A stretch of DNA of 64,000 nucleotides from an uncultured Acetatifactor sp. (GCA_934402315.1 CAKRTS010000017.1:17365-81364), one strand, 5' to 3'; shown: positions 53,147-63,156, counted from the stretch's first letter. The notes: generated by a model from the sequence alone, not told the origin. Numbers and translations: made by a program.

Positions 53147-54508
53147 TCACTCTCCCAACACCGCCAAAAAGGCTTCCCTGTCCAGCGAAAGCGCTGTCTC
53201 CTCCTGTCTGCGCAGAGCTTCCTTCCTCTTTTCAGGCGATTCCAGAGCCAGCTTCACGGCTTCCACTAGCCCGCCGATCTGCCCGCTTCCGAAGATATGC
53301 TCCCCAGCTATATAATTCCGGTTATGGACATACTCCTTCACTCCGAAAATCAGCATACGGTTCAGGAAAGCCCTGTGTACCGCATCCACAATTTCCGTCT
53401 CGTGATTATTGTCAAAATAGTAATCGCATCTGGCGAACAGCTTATCCAGCACCGACAGCTTCACTCCCGGATAGAGAGACACGTTTTCATACTTTTCAAA
53501 ATCATGCAGCCTCTGCGACATCTCGGTCAGCGCCGCGATATGGAAATGCAGCTCCGGCAATGCCTCCACGAGTTCCGTCAGTCCCTCGATCTGATCCGAG
53601 TTTGTACAGATCAGAGCCTCCCTGTTTCCCTGATTTTCCCGCGCAAAGCTGTACACATATCCCAGTTCCTTTACCATTTCCTTTGAAGCGCCCAGCTTTA
53701 TCAGCTTATCATATGCCTCATGCTTCTGCACGTAGATGAGCTTCGTTCTGGGTGCGCCGTGGTTCAGGATCATCTGCATATTGCCCGGAATCCCGTCATA
53801 GATTTCTTCCTCCCAGAACAGCACATCCCTCTTGCCGTTGTCCGGAAGATCGAGCGAAGCAAAGAAGGGATACGACAGCGAATTAAAGAAGAGCCTCTGC
53901 CGCTCCAGCCCCGACACCTGCAGAAAGAACCTGATAAATTCCCGCTTGCCGTGCAGAATTTTGTCCTTCCCGTCCAGGGTTACAATAATATCGGAGGTGA
54001 CGAAGTTCTCGACAATGACCTCCTTCCCTTCCGCGGAGAAGAAATTCCGGGATACCTTTTCCCCTTTTTTATTAAAGGTCGTCCGGCAGTACAGTGCCCC
54101 GTATTTATTATAATGCTCACAAAGACGCACGGTGCCGTTCTCATCTATCCAGTCCACCAGCCTTATCAGTCTCTTGTTGGACGGCTCCGCATAATAGATT
54201 CTCGCCCGCTCCCTGTTGTAATTCATTACCTTTCCGCCGGCATTGGTACTCTCTATCTCCCAGAAATCGGGGATTTGCAGCTCATTAAAATAAAGCGGTC
54301 TTCCCGCCGCCCTGGCAGCCCTGCTGAAATCGCCAAGGAAATATCCGTACATGGAAATCAGGCCCTCCGGCAGAAATCCGTCATCTTCAATGACGACAGC
54401 GCTGACCTCAATTCCGGTATTCTGAAAGGATTCATACAAATTTCTGCTCTCCGTGGAGTAAGTGTCAAACAAAAGGACTATCCCACCTGATTGATTAAGC
54501 TGTTCCAT
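53147..54508 (-). CDS. gtfB: Accessory Sec glycosyltransferase-stabilising protein GtfB
   Basis: The protein has 453 residues. It matches GtfB: DGFLPEGLISMYGYFLGDFS at the N-terminus, the WDG-less beta-hairpin region with RTTFNKKGEKVSRNFFSAEG, and a C-terminal GT-B half ending in EHIFGSGQIGGLVEAVK. GtfB binds the unglycosylated Ser-rich protein and holds it for GtfA. The start overlaps gtfA by 31 bases, with GGAG five bases before the ATG, so the two are coupled. Last gene of the accessory Sec operon. Confidence 0.85.
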   Translation of the reverse strand: MEQLNQSGGIVLLFDTYSTESRNLYESFQNTGIEVSAVVIEDDGFLPEGLISMYGYFLGDFSRAARAAGRPLYFNELQIPDFWEIESTNAGGKVMNYNRERARIYYAEPSNKRLIRLVDWIDENGTVRLCEHYNKYGALYCRTTFNKKGEKVSRNFFSAEGKEVIVENFVTSDIIVTLDGKDKILHGKREFIRFFLQVSGLERQRLFFNSLSYPFFASLDLPDNGKRDVLFWEEEIYDGIPGNMQMILNHGAPRTKLIYVQKHEAYDKLIKLGASKEMVKELGYVYSFARENQGNREALICTNSDQIEGLTELVEALPELHFHIAALTEMSQRLHDFEKYENVSLYPGVKLSVLDKLFARCDYYFDNNHETEIVDAVHRAFLNRMLIFGVKEYVHNRNYIAGEHIFGSGQIGGLVEAVKLALESPEKRKEALRRQEETALSLDREAFLAVLGE

Positions 54509-55974
54509 CTCTTCTCCACCTCGCTCGTCAAATAAACCTCAGCCTTTTCATAGGAATGCCGGCTGAACGCCTCCAGATCATCCTCCGCAAAGAGCTTTAT
54601 CAGCTTCTCCGCCAGCAGGTCGATCTTCTCTTTTTTATCCATTTCGTCTGTCAGAGGAATCCGGTAGCCGTTCTGTCCCTCGTCAATGAAGTTCTGGTTG
54701 CCGTATCTCACGTCAAACCCGATGATGGGAAGCCCGGAGCCGATCGCCTCCATCAGCGTCAGTCCAAAGCCCTCACTCTGCGAGGCGGACATATAGACCT
54801 CATATTCCCTGTAAATCTCATCCAGCTTCTGCTGCCCCATCAGGCGGACATACTCTCCGCAGTCAAGCCTTTTTATCAGATTCCGAAGCGTTTCCTCTGT
54901 CGTTCCCTTTCCATAAATATCCAGAGAGACATCGGGAATCGCTTCCCTCGCCTTCACGACCGCTTCCACAAGCCAGTCGCAGTGCTTCTCCGTCGCAAGC
55001 CGGGAAGCCGTAATCACGGAGTGCTTTTTCCTGCTTTTCTCCGGGAACTTAAGCTCATCCAGACTTCCGACCGGAATCGTCACAACATTAGGTTCCACAC
55101 CCTTGTATTTCCGGAACTGCTCTCTTACCAGCCGGTTCTGCGCATCCGTGGCCGTGATGTAGAAATCCACCTTCCGGTGCTGTGCAAAGGAAAACTCATA
55201 ATAGTTATTCCAGAGGATATTGTTCTCGTCCGTGCCGCTCTCGCTGAAATGGTCGGCGTGGATCACAATGCCGATTCTGGCATCATTGCAGTTGCGCATG
55301 ATTGCCGGACCGATGCCGGTGGTTCTGTCTATAATTGCAACATCCGATGAGGTCAGCTGCATTTTTTCCACCATATACCCCACCAGCTCCTCCTTTGAGC
55401 AGAGCACTCTGTCCGGGAATTTATAGAACACCTGCCCGTCGTCATTCATCTCCTCATAGGCGACGGAGCCGTCCTCGTTATAGAAGCGGCGGTGGTACAT
55501 GTGCGCCTTATTGTCATAGGGTCCGTAGAACTCCGAATAGAGCTTACAGTAGGTATAATAATCCTTCCTTATCAGGCAGTCCCGGGACACGATCTCAACT
55601 CTGTGCACCTGATCGCCGGTCTCATCCACCATATATACCGTGTAATAGATATTATTCGGGAAATAGTATTTGCATACCTTCCCGTTTCTCGAAAAGCTAT
55701 CGTGTTTCTCCGAAAAAGTCTTCTCCAGATCCGCCAGCGTAAACGTGACCGGAGCAATCTTCGTATCGGTAAAATAGGTATACAGCCAGATGATCTCCTC
55801 ATCCGTAAAACCGATATTCTTCGTCATGTGTTCAATGTTTTCGTTGGGAAACATATCCATAAAGACAAACCTTGCCTTCACGCCGATCCGCCGCAGCATA
55901 TTGGCTCTGTAGCTCTGCGCATACTCCACACCGCTGCTCGCCCATCCGATTCCCAGGTTAAAATTATATACCAT
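54478..55974 (-). CDS. gtfA: Accessory Sec glycosyltransferase GtfA
   Basis: The protein has 498 residues. MVYNFNLGIGWASSGVEYAQ begins the substrate-binding GT-B half; the extended beta-domain (KYYFPNNIYYTVYMVDE) is typical of GtfA. The C-terminal half has the GT4 donor site ITASRLATEKHCDWLVEA and the ESP-like SASQSEGFGLTLMEAIGSG. It adds the first GlcNAc to serine/threonine of the Ser-rich repeat protein. TAGGAGAG eight bases before the ATG; secA2 ends 12 bases upstream. Confidence 0.9.
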   Translation of the reverse strand: MVYNFNLGIGWASSGVEYAQSYRANMLRRIGVKARFVFMDMFPNENIEHMTKNIGFTDEEIIWLYTYFTDTKIAPVTFTLADLEKTFSEKHDSFSRNGKVCKYYFPNNIYYTVYMVDETGDQVHRVEIVSRDCLIRKDYYTYCKLYSEFYGPYDNKAHMYHRRFYNEDGSVAYEEMNDDGQVFYKFPDRVLCSKEELVGYMVEKMQLTSSDVAIIDRTTGIGPAIMRNCNDARIGIVIHADHFSESGTDENNILWNNYYEFSFAQHRKVDFYITATDAQNRLVREQFRKYKGVEPNVVTIPVGSLDELKFPEKSRKKHSVITASRLATEKHCDWLVEAVVKAREAIPDVSLDIYGKGTTEETLRNLIKRLDCGEYVRLMGQQKLDEIYREYEVYMSASQSEGFGLTLMEAIGSGLPIIGFDVRYGNQNFIDEGQNGYRIPLTDEMDKKEKIDLLAEKLIKLFAEDDLEAFSRHSYEKAEVYLTSEVEKRWNSLINQVG

Positions 55975-55986
55975 GTCTTTTCTCTC

Positions 55987-58326
55987 CTAAGGATATACAA
56001 TCGATAAGTTCATTTTCCGGTCAAGGCCCACATCGCTCAGCAGGATATTCCTTATCATCTTCCGCCTCGCCGTGTGTTCTATCTTCCCGTATAGCTCAAA
56101 CGCCTCATCATGGTACTCAAACAATACATTCCGCTGTGCGGATGCCCGCCCGGAAACCGCCGACTGCAGCTGTTCCAGATAGTCGATCAGTTCGACCCAT
56201 TCATCATCGATCGCCTTCAGCGCAGCCTCCCTGACGAACTGCTCATAGCTCTCCTCATCCCCGATCCTGTCCCTCTGGGCAGTCAGCCCGCTCTGCACCC
56301 TGCTTAACAGATAAGCCTTCACAGCCTTTCTGTCTGAGATATTGATCGTCTTATACTGTTCATCCAGGGTATAGGAGATATTGTCCAGCAAAAACCGGTT
56401 CAGAACCGGCCACGTCAGCTCCTCCTGTTCATTCAGGAACCGGTCAATATTGCCCTCCGCGATCTCAATGACCCTGCTGTCCTCGATCCGCTCACCGTCC
56501 AACAGATTATTCCGGGTCGCATAGATAAAGTCCCTCTGTCTCTGGAGCACCTTGTCGTACGATACCGAATGGTTCCGGGACTGCTGCCCGCTCTCCTCGC
56601 TGTAGCTCTGGCTGGAATTAATGATTTTCTTCAGCCTGAACCGGGAGATTTTTTTCTTACCGGCAATGATCTTTTCCAGCTTTTCGTTGCCCTCTGCCCC
56701 TACAATATCGTCCTCCAGGCTTGCAAAGTACCGGCTGACCCCGGGATCTCCCTGCCGTCCCGCCCGTCCTCTTGCCTGCCTTTCCGACCGCACATTGGGC
56801 ATCCTGCCAACACCGATTACCGCAAGTCCGCCAAGCTCCTTGACGCCCTCTCCGAGCTTGATGTCCGTTCCTCTGCCCGCCATTGTCGTGGCAACCGTCA
56901 CTGCCCCCAGCTGCCCGGCTCCCTTGATAATCTCCGCCTCCCAGAACGCATTATTGGCGTTTAACACATTGTGCGGGATATTTTCCGTCATGAGCAGTCT
57001 GGAAAAAACCTCTGTGTCCGTGGCAGTATTCAGGATAATCAGCACCGGCTGTTCCCGCCTGTGTGCCTCGATTGTCATCCTGACTGCTGCCATGAACTCT
57101 TCCCGGGCGGTGACAAAATATCTGTCGCGCAGATCCATTCTCTTTAACGGTCTGTTCGGCGGAATCACCACCACCCTCTTATGGTAGGTGTCAAACAGCT
57201 CATCCGCGTTATTGACAAGCGTTCCGCTCATCCCCGCGAACTTCTCAAACATCATGAAAAGATTCTGGAATGTCACGGAGGCAACGGTCCGGTATTCCTG
57301 GGTGATCTCCACCTCTTCCTTCGCCTCGATCGCCTGATGCATTCCGCCGCGCAGCTTTACGCCGGGCATCAGCCTGCCCGTCGCCGCATCAAAGAGCATG
57401 ACCTCACGCTTTTCATCGTTCGTCACCATGTAATCCTTGTTTTTCTCAAGCAGCACATTGGCTCTGAGCGCCAGCGTGACATGCCTGTTGATCTCAAAGA
57501 AATCCTTTCCATAGTAATTATCGATGCCAAAGAATTTTTCCGCGTGCCGGACACCCTTTTCCGTAAGCCAGACTGCGCCGTCCTCTTCTATATAATCGAT
57601 GTCCTCCACCAGCGAGCTGACAAAGAAATTGCACACGCTGTACAGGTTGGACTGTACCCTGGGCACTCCCGACACGACAAGAGGCATGATCGCCGCATCC
57701 AGAAGAATGGCATCCGCCTCATCGATAATGGCATAATACATGTCATGGATAAAGCGCTCCTTCGCATTCTTAACCAGATTGTTAAACAGGTAATCAAAGC
57801 CCAGTGTGCCGTTCGGCATATAGATAATATTGGCGGAATACATCTCCTTGCGGGCATCATTTTCCTGCTTCTCCGCTCCCTCCTTCGGAGGATGCGATAC
57901 GGTCATCCCAAGAAATTCATACACCGGGCGGAGCTCCTCCGCATCACGGATCGCCAGATAATCATTGGAGGTGACCAGTATACAGGGTCTGCCTGTCAGG
58001 GCATTCAGATACAGGGGCATGGTCGCCGCCAGCGTTTTTCCCTCGCCGGTGTTCATCTCCGCCAGATGTCCCTGATGCAGGGCAATTCCCGCCATGATCT
58101 GCACATCATAGGGATGCTTTCCCAGTATCCTCTCATCCGCTGTGATGACCGCGGCAAAGGCCTCCGGCAGCAGCTGATCCAGCGTTTCCCCGTTCCGGTA
58201 GCGTGCCCTGAATTGATCCGTGAGCGCCGCCAGTTCCTCATCCCTTAGATTTTTTATTCTCTCTTCGCAAAGTTTTACCTTTTTTAGAAGCCCTTTTAAG
58301 CTTCTCAATTCTCTCCTGTTCCGCAT
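55987..58326 (-). CDS. secA2: Accessory preprotein translocase ATPase SecA2
   Basis: The protein has 779 residues from the ATG at 58326 (AGGAAGAG upstream). Walker A MNTGEGKTLA (about 91-100), DEAD-box IIDEAD, and motif VI region RSERQARGRAGRQGDPG. SecA proteins of this length lacking the C-terminal zinc tail belong to the SecA2 branch. It drives export of the Ser-rich glycoprotein with SecY2. Its first 30 codons overlap the end of asp3 in a different frame; the helix LRSLKGLLKKVKLCEERIKN within that overlap is a conserved SecA start, so the overlap is real. Confidence 0.92.
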   Translation of the reverse strand: MRNRRELRSLKGLLKKVKLCEERIKNLRDEELAALTDQFRARYRNGETLDQLLPEAFAAVITADERILGKHPYDVQIMAGIALHQGHLAEMNTGEGKTLAATMPLYLNALTGRPCILVTSNDYLAIRDAEELRPVYEFLGMTVSHPPKEGAEKQENDARKEMYSANIIYMPNGTLGFDYLFNNLVKNAKERFIHDMYYAIIDEADAILLDAAIMPLVVSGVPRVQSNLYSVCNFFVSSLVEDIDYIEEDGAVWLTEKGVRHAEKFFGIDNYYGKDFFEINRHVTLALRANVLLEKNKDYMVTNDEKREVMLFDAATGRLMPGVKLRGGMHQAIEAKEEVEITQEYRTVASVTFQNLFMMFEKFAGMSGTLVNNADELFDTYHKRVVVIPPNRPLKRMDLRDRYFVTAREEFMAAVRMTIEAHRREQPVLIILNTATDTEVFSRLLMTENIPHNVLNANNAFWEAEIIKGAGQLGAVTVATTMAGRGTDIKLGEGVKELGGLAVIGVGRMPNVRSERQARGRAGRQGDPGVSRYFASLEDDIVGAEGNEKLEKIIAGKKKISRFRLKKIINSSQSYSEESGQQSRNHSVSYDKVLQRQRDFIYATRNNLLDGERIEDSRVIEIAEGNIDRFLNEQEELTWPVLNRFLLDNISYTLDEQYKTINISDRKAVKAYLLSRVQSGLTAQRDRIGDEESYEQFVREAALKAIDDEWVELIDYLEQLQSAVSGRASAQRNVLFEYHDEAFELYGKIEHTARRKMIRNILLSDVGLDRKMNLSIVYP

Positions 58327-58777
58327 CAAACTCTTCCTGACTGACCTCTTTCAAAATGATCGAATGAAATACAAACCGGTGAATCCCGCCGTTAATCAGC
58401 TCTATCCTATAGCTGTGTGTCTGGATGGACGGCTTAAAATAATTGTCCCTGCCCCTGAGAATGACGCTCTCCGCCTTCTCATCATATCTGTCAAAGAAAA
58501 TGATGCGGAGCATGATGTCCTCTTCGCTGCCCTCCTCAAAGTCCATATTGACCGAGATATGATAAGCGCCCTCGCCATCAATGATCGGCAGGGAAGGTTC
58601 TATCTTGTCTCCCTGAAAATTCGTTCTCGAATACCAGCTGTTGATTACCGTCCCCGGCGGCATCAGGGGATTTTCATAGGAAACATCCTGCCTGCTTATA
58701 AACCTTATCTTCGAGCCGTATGTATAAGTCTTGGAGGTGTATTCATTCCAGTACACCACCCACCTGTCATCTACCAT
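58238..58777 (-). CDS. asp3: Accessory Sec system protein Asp3
   Basis: The protein has 179 residues. WVVYWNEYTSKTYTYGSKIR, the FEEGSEEDIMLRIIFFDRYD strand region and the IELINGGIHRFVFHSIILKE end match Asp3. The basic C-terminal tail (KKGKTLRRENKKSKG) is encoded in DNA that also codes for the N-terminus of SecA2. Asp3 is a beta-sandwich protein that joins Asp1 and Asp2 in the export complex. GGAAGGGA before the ATG. Confidence 0.85.
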   Translation of the reverse strand: MVDDRWVVYWNEYTSKTYTYGSKIRFISRQDVSYENPLMPPGTVINSWYSRTNFQGDKIEPSLPIIDGEGAYHISVNMDFEEGSEEDIMLRIIFFDRYDEKAESVILRGRDNYFKPSIQTHSYRIELINGGIHRFVFHSIILKEVSQEEFDAEQERIEKLKRASKKGKTLRRENKKSKG

Positions 58778-58792
58778 AGCTTTTCCCTTCCG

Positions 58793-60295
58793 TTATGTCT
58801 CTCTCTGAAAATCTTCCCGGAATACCTGATGATACTGGCTCTTGAACCACTGGATGATCTGATCCGTATTATCTGTGTGGTGACCGTGGATGCCCTTGCC
58901 ATACACCGAGACCCCGGCGGAATTTAAGTGCATCAGAATATCGGTATAGCCGTCCGGGTCATAATCATCCTCATATAAATAGGAAATAATAAATTTGGTA
59001 TCGCCCCAGTCTGTGCGGTCAAATTTATCCCAGAATCTGTCGTTCAGCTTCCGGATGCTGTTCTCCGATAAATCGCCGTAGTTCGTCAGAAGAATATCCA
59101 GAGAGGTCGGAAACCCGCCCACTCTCTCAAGTGTTTCATTTTTTGCCACATTTCCCATGCTTGTCAACGGCTTCCCCAGAATAAAGGCGTGCGGGCAGAT
59201 ATCGCAGCCATAGTACAGCGAGCCGAAGGTTCCCATGGAGACACCGGATATAATTACCTGATCTCTGTCAAATCCGATTTTGTCCATGTAGCCCCTCATC
59301 ACGCGAAGCATGAGCTGTTCATATTCTTCATCTCCGAGATAAAATGCGCCGCCCTCCAGTCTGGGATCTGTGACAAGCACAAACGGACAACCCATTTTCC
59401 GCATCATAAAGTAGCCCTCGAAGCCCTCCTGTCCCCTGTATCCCGAAAAATAAAAGCTGAGCGGAGGCTTCAGATCCCCCGGATCATAATAGCAGAAGAT
59501 CTCCTCGCCCTTTGACGTGGCAAATCTCTCTCCGCCCGGAAGGAAGTATCCAAAATCCTTCCGGGAATGCCGGTCGTGCAGGGAAATAATTTTCAGGGTT
59601 CCGGTTCCTTTTGCCAGAACCGATACAAACAGGGGACCGTAGGCAGAACCATTTTCAATCCGCACCACATCCCTTAATTGCTCCCCCGAGAACTCCCATA
59701 TCTGCTGAAAATCCTTTGTCGCGCCCGGGTAAAACTGATAGACCACCAGCTTTACTTCCACGGTTCCGGTTACCGCATACTCGAGATACAGATCCAGACA
59801 CTGACCCTCAAACAGCGGAATATTGTTTTTCCAATAAGCCGCCTGCCTGAATGTTTCCCCGAATTCTCCGGTCAGCAGAAGATCATAGCTGCCGCTGTAC
59901 TCCACCTCTCCCCGGAAGCCCGAATTCACCACGAGAAAGCTCCGTGCAAATTTCTCCCCGTAGGGGGTGGTAAAGAATGACGGCGCCGCTTCCTTCAGAA
60001 ACAACTCAACGTCCCCCGTATACAGCCTTTTGCCACACTTATAGGCGTTCAGCTTCTCCGTATAACCGGACAGCGTTACATTCTCTGTCAGGAAGACGCA
60101 ATACGCCTTTACGCAGGATAAAAGCAGCTTTAAATCCACCTCGCTGCGGACATCCGAGTCAACGACCAGCAGATCATAACCGCCCTTTATTGCTGTCTTT
60201 TGCTCTTCAAAATAGTCCAGCTCTATGTGCTCAGGAAGGGTGTATTGCCTTCTCCAGTCCCTTTCGCCATATTGTAATACCCGTATTTTATTCAA
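58793..60295 (-). CDS. asp2: Accessory Sec system protein Asp2 (acetyltransferase-like)
   Basis: The protein has 500 residues from a TTG at 60295, giving MNKIRVLQYGERDW as in other Asp2 proteins; starts further upstream lie in asp1. The C-terminal half is an alpha/beta hydrolase with nucleophile motif GVSMG and a candidate His in GIHGHH. Known Asp2 proteins add O-acetyl groups to GlcNAc on the adhesin and help export. The start overlaps the asp1 stop by eight bases. Confidence 0.85.
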   Translation of the reverse strand: MNKIRVLQYGERDWRRQYTLPEHIELDYFEEQKTAIKGGYDLLVVDSDVRSEVDLKLLLSCVKAYCVFLTENVTLSGYTEKLNAYKCGKRLYTGDVELFLKEAAPSFFTTPYGEKFARSFLVVNSGFRGEVEYSGSYDLLLTGEFGETFRQAAYWKNNIPLFEGQCLDLYLEYAVTGTVEVKLVVYQFYPGATKDFQQIWEFSGEQLRDVVRIENGSAYGPLFVSVLAKGTGTLKIISLHDRHSRKDFGYFLPGGERFATSKGEEIFCYYDPGDLKPPLSFYFSGYRGQEGFEGYFMMRKMGCPFVLVTDPRLEGGAFYLGDEEYEQLMLRVMRGYMDKIGFDRDQVIISGVSMGTFGSLYYGCDICPHAFILGKPLTSMGNVAKNETLERVGGFPTSLDILLTNYGDLSENSIRKLNDRFWDKFDRTDWGDTKFIISYLYEDDYDPDGYTDILMHLNSAGVSVYGKGIHGHHTDNTDQIIQWFKSQYHQVFREDFQRET

Positions 60296-61889
60296 AGGAA
60301 TCCAGCACTCCCTTCCACGCTTCAATCAGATTCTTTGTGGTATAGACCTGCCCCATCTCATAGCATCCTACCAGAGCCTCATTCCAGTTATCCAGACTGT
60401 CCAGATAATAAGCCAGGGCATCTCCTGTCTCGTCAAGGCTCTTCATCACATACCCGTTTCTCAGATGTTCCAGATACTGATCCTGACAGACCGTAATCCT
60501 CGGAACTCCCTTGCTGATCGCCGTGACAAAAAGGAATACATCTGTCGTATTTCTCACGTCAAGTATCACGCGCTGTTCATGGATGCATTTGCTGATGGAA
60601 CGCTCATCGACCGCCTGCTGAAAGAAGAAGCGGAGCTCTACCGTTTCCTCCTCCATCGCATCCACCCTGTTTTCGCCCAAAGCAAGCGGCGTCTGTCCGG
60701 AAATCCATCTGCGGTCGAACCCATACTTCATCAGCAGGTTTTCTGTCCGCTGCATGATCTGCTCCCGGAAGCTGTAATCCGCATTCCTTGTAAAGAACTG
60801 CACCCTTGCCTTTTCATTCTTCCGCAGGTATCCGGCGATATACAATATCAGCTTTTCAAAGGTCTGCTCCGCGACACCGTCAACCGGAACCAGAATATTC
60901 TGCACCTTCATCTGCTGGCTGATTCCGAAGTCAACGCGGGTATCATAGGGCGAAATATCAAAAACGGTATCACGGCTCATCCCCAGCCTCTGCCGGATGG
61001 TCTCCGCCGTGTCCTTGGCATCCGTAATCAGGTAATCGGAGCCTTGCAGCTCCTCCCGGTATTGCAATAGATCAGCATCCGTAAAACGGTTTTCAAAGAA
61101 GGTCATGATTACCTGTCTGTTTTTCAGCAGTTCCGTAAGCATATGCATATGCAGCCTGTGCGCCGCGACAATAAAAATGTCCTGCACCTTACAGGAATCC
61201 ATATTGGCATAAAAAACTTCCCGGATCACATCTCTGATGTCCGCGTATTCCAGCGAGGAAAACGTAACCTCCTTCGTGCTGCCGCCCACGACAACCGTAA
61301 ATCCGGGCGTTCTCGGATTAATCTGAATCCTTCCGTCCGGCAGGCTCTCCCGCAGCTTCCAGATGCCATCCTCCATCAGATAGTCCTTGTGGTGCGGCCT
61401 TCCGTTTTCATATACGGTAGTCGCCGACAGAAAGCCTCTGTCGTCATATTCATTGACGCGGCAGATCTGCTCCCCTTCGTATAAGATTACCGAAATCGGA
61501 TTGCCGTTTTCCCCAAACTCGACCTCTGCATAGCGCTTCCCATTTAAAAAGGCGTTTATCGTAAAGGGCGAGTAGATGAATTCCACGCCCTCCGGCCACT
61601 TCAGGCTGTGGTAGGACAGCGTGGCAATTTTCTTTCTCTTTATCTGCTGGATGCAGTCAAAGCAGGACCAGTAATTCGCGCGGAACAGTCCCTGCCTGTG
61701 CAGAAAATGCCGGAAATTCGGTGCATGACTCAGAAGCAGAATTTCATAGGGCGCCATCCTGTTTCTGTGGATCAGCTGTATCTGCTTAATGGTCTCGTCA
61801 AACTCAGAGCGTGCCTTTTTCCTATACCAATATTCTTCACTTTCCTTCCATTTATCTCCATCGTACCAAGCCGGGACAAAATAAAGCAT
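60288..61889 (-). CDS. asp1: Accessory Sec system protein Asp1
   Basis: The protein has 533 residues, AGAAGGAG seven bases before the ATG. MLYFVPAWYDGDKWKESEEY is the usual Asp1 start; the two GT-B-like halves contain KEVTFSSLEYADIRDVIREV and DVFLFVTAISKGVPRITVCQ. Asp1 has a glycosyltransferase fold but no catalysis is known; it scaffolds Asp2 and Asp3. Located between secY2 and asp2, as in streptococci. Confidence 0.88.
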   Translation of the reverse strand: MLYFVPAWYDGDKWKESEEYWYRKKARSEFDETIKQIQLIHRNRMAPYEILLLSHAPNFRHFLHRQGLFRANYWSCFDCIQQIKRKKIATLSYHSLKWPEGVEFIYSPFTINAFLNGKRYAEVEFGENGNPISVILYEGEQICRVNEYDDRGFLSATTVYENGRPHHKDYLMEDGIWKLRESLPDGRIQINPRTPGFTVVVGGSTKEVTFSSLEYADIRDVIREVFYANMDSCKVQDIFIVAAHRLHMHMLTELLKNRQVIMTFFENRFTDADLLQYREELQGSDYLITDAKDTAETIRQRLGMSRDTVFDISPYDTRVDFGISQQMKVQNILVPVDGVAEQTFEKLILYIAGYLRKNEKARVQFFTRNADYSFREQIMQRTENLLMKYGFDRRWISGQTPLALGENRVDAMEEETVELRFFFQQAVDERSISKCIHEQRVILDVRNTTDVFLFVTAISKGVPRITVCQDQYLEHLRNGYVMKSLDETGDALAYYLDSLDNWNEALVGCYEMGQVYTTKNLIEAWKGVLDSFE

Positions 61890-61902
61890 AGCTGTACTCC
61901 TT

Positions 61903-63111
61903 CTAAATTAACGGTCTGTATTGTTCCATGTGTCTGTAAACAACCGCCTCCCGGTAGAGCGTGATCCATAATCCGGTCAGCATCATAATGGAACAGGGCA
62001 GCATTGCCAGCGAAGGGTCCAGATTTGCCGTGAATTGCAGAGACAGCGGTACCCCCATGCATACAGCAAGTACTAAGGAACTGAACAGGGACAGACGAAA
62101 GACAGTTCTAATCAGATATTTCTTTGTCGGTTTCCCCGCATAGATGTCCAGAATGGAATCACCGGATTTCAGCAGACCTTCCGCCATTTTCGAGGGGTTC
62201 AGCATGAGGAAGGAGAAGCCTATCACCAGCAGGGACTGAACGATCAGGTAAGTCACCACGCCAACCGGTCTCGTCAAGATCATGTTATCGCTCAGATAGA
62301 TCAGGCTGCGGTGATCGGGGTAAAATTCCGCCAGCAGCTTCACAATCAGCTGGGGCAGCATAAAAAAGACCGAGGTAAACATGATCGGCATTACCCCCAC
62401 CGGATTCAGTTTGTAGGAAATGTAATTTTTGTCCGCGTGGATATTATGTATCGACACGCGCTGTACCGGTATTCTCTTTTCCGATGTCTCCAGCAGCATC
62501 ATGACAGGGATTCCGATCAGCCCGAGGCAGACAGGCAATACCAGCTCAGAGAAGTCATGTCCGGCAAGCATGGAAAAGATACCGTCCGTAATGTTTACAA
62601 TGAAAATGCCCATTCTGCCGCCCACGCCATATTTCTGGTTCCTGTCGCAAAGCCACAGGATGAGAAGCATTCCGGCAAGCATCTGGACAATCACGACGAG
62701 CCGCGCAAGAGGAATCATATTTTCCGGAACGGTATAGGTATATTCCCGCGATTTCTGGTAAGCCTGGATCAGCGCAATCACCATCGTGATCTCATAGGTT
62801 ACGATATTCATCTTTTTCTGGGAAATGCGGTTGGTTTTATCGATGGATTTTATGGCGACATAGACGATCATCAGCATAGAGCCCCACATATACGGCCATA
62901 CTCCGAGGATAAACAGAGAGCAGTTCTTCAAATCACCGGTCATATTCTGTACAAAAATTGACTGGGCATCGATCCTGACGTCATGAAGGGCTTTGAGGTC
63001 AATTCCATACAGGGCGATCGAGCGCCCCAGCAGGTAAATTACCAGAATCATGACGGTATACAATATTTTATAAACAAGGATTCTCTCTTTCTTCTCTTTG
63101 CTCATTCCCAT
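61903..63111 (-). CDS. secY2: Accessory Sec translocase channel SecY2
   Basis: The protein has 402 residues with about ten membrane helices; SecY family features include FILGVWPYMWGSMLMIVYV and LNPVGVMPIMFTSVFFMLPQ. It is shorter than housekeeping SecY (about 430) and its cytoplasmic loops are reduced, as in SecY2. The start may be the ATG at 63111 or the one at 63105, ten bases from GGAG. It forms the export channel for the Ser-rich adhesin and is first in the seven-gene group down to gtfB. Confidence 0.88.
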   Translation of the reverse strand: MGMSKEKKERILVYKILYTVMILVIYLLGRSIALYGIDLKALHDVRIDAQSIFVQNMTGDLKNCSLFILGVWPYMWGSMLMIVYVAIKSIDKTNRISQKKMNIVTYEITMVIALIQAYQKSREYTYTVPENMIPLARLVVIVQMLAGMLLILWLCDRNQKYGVGGRMGIFIVNITDGIFSMLAGHDFSELVLPVCLGLIGIPVMMLLETSEKRIPVQRVSIHNIHADKNYISYKLNPVGVMPIMFTSVFFMLPQLIVKLLAEFYPDHRSLIYLSDNMILTRPVGVVTYLIVQSLLVIGFSFLMLNPSKMAEGLLKSGDSILDIYAGKPTKKYLIRTVFRLSLFSSLVLAVCMGVPLSLQFTANLDPSLAMLPCSIMMLTGLWITLYREAVVYRHMEQYRPLI

Positions 63112-63118
63112 TTACTCC

Positions 63119-63155
63119 AAAAAAATAGTGACCATCAACCAGCGACGGTCACTAT
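63119..63155 (-). terminator. Terminator of the serine-rich adhesin gene
   Basis: A perfect 9-base stem ATAGTGACC/GGTCACTAT with a 13-base loop is followed on the minus strand by seven Ts. It lies between the adhesin stop and secY2, so it should limit read-through into the accessory Sec genes. Confidence 0.85.
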
Positions 63156-63156
63156 C

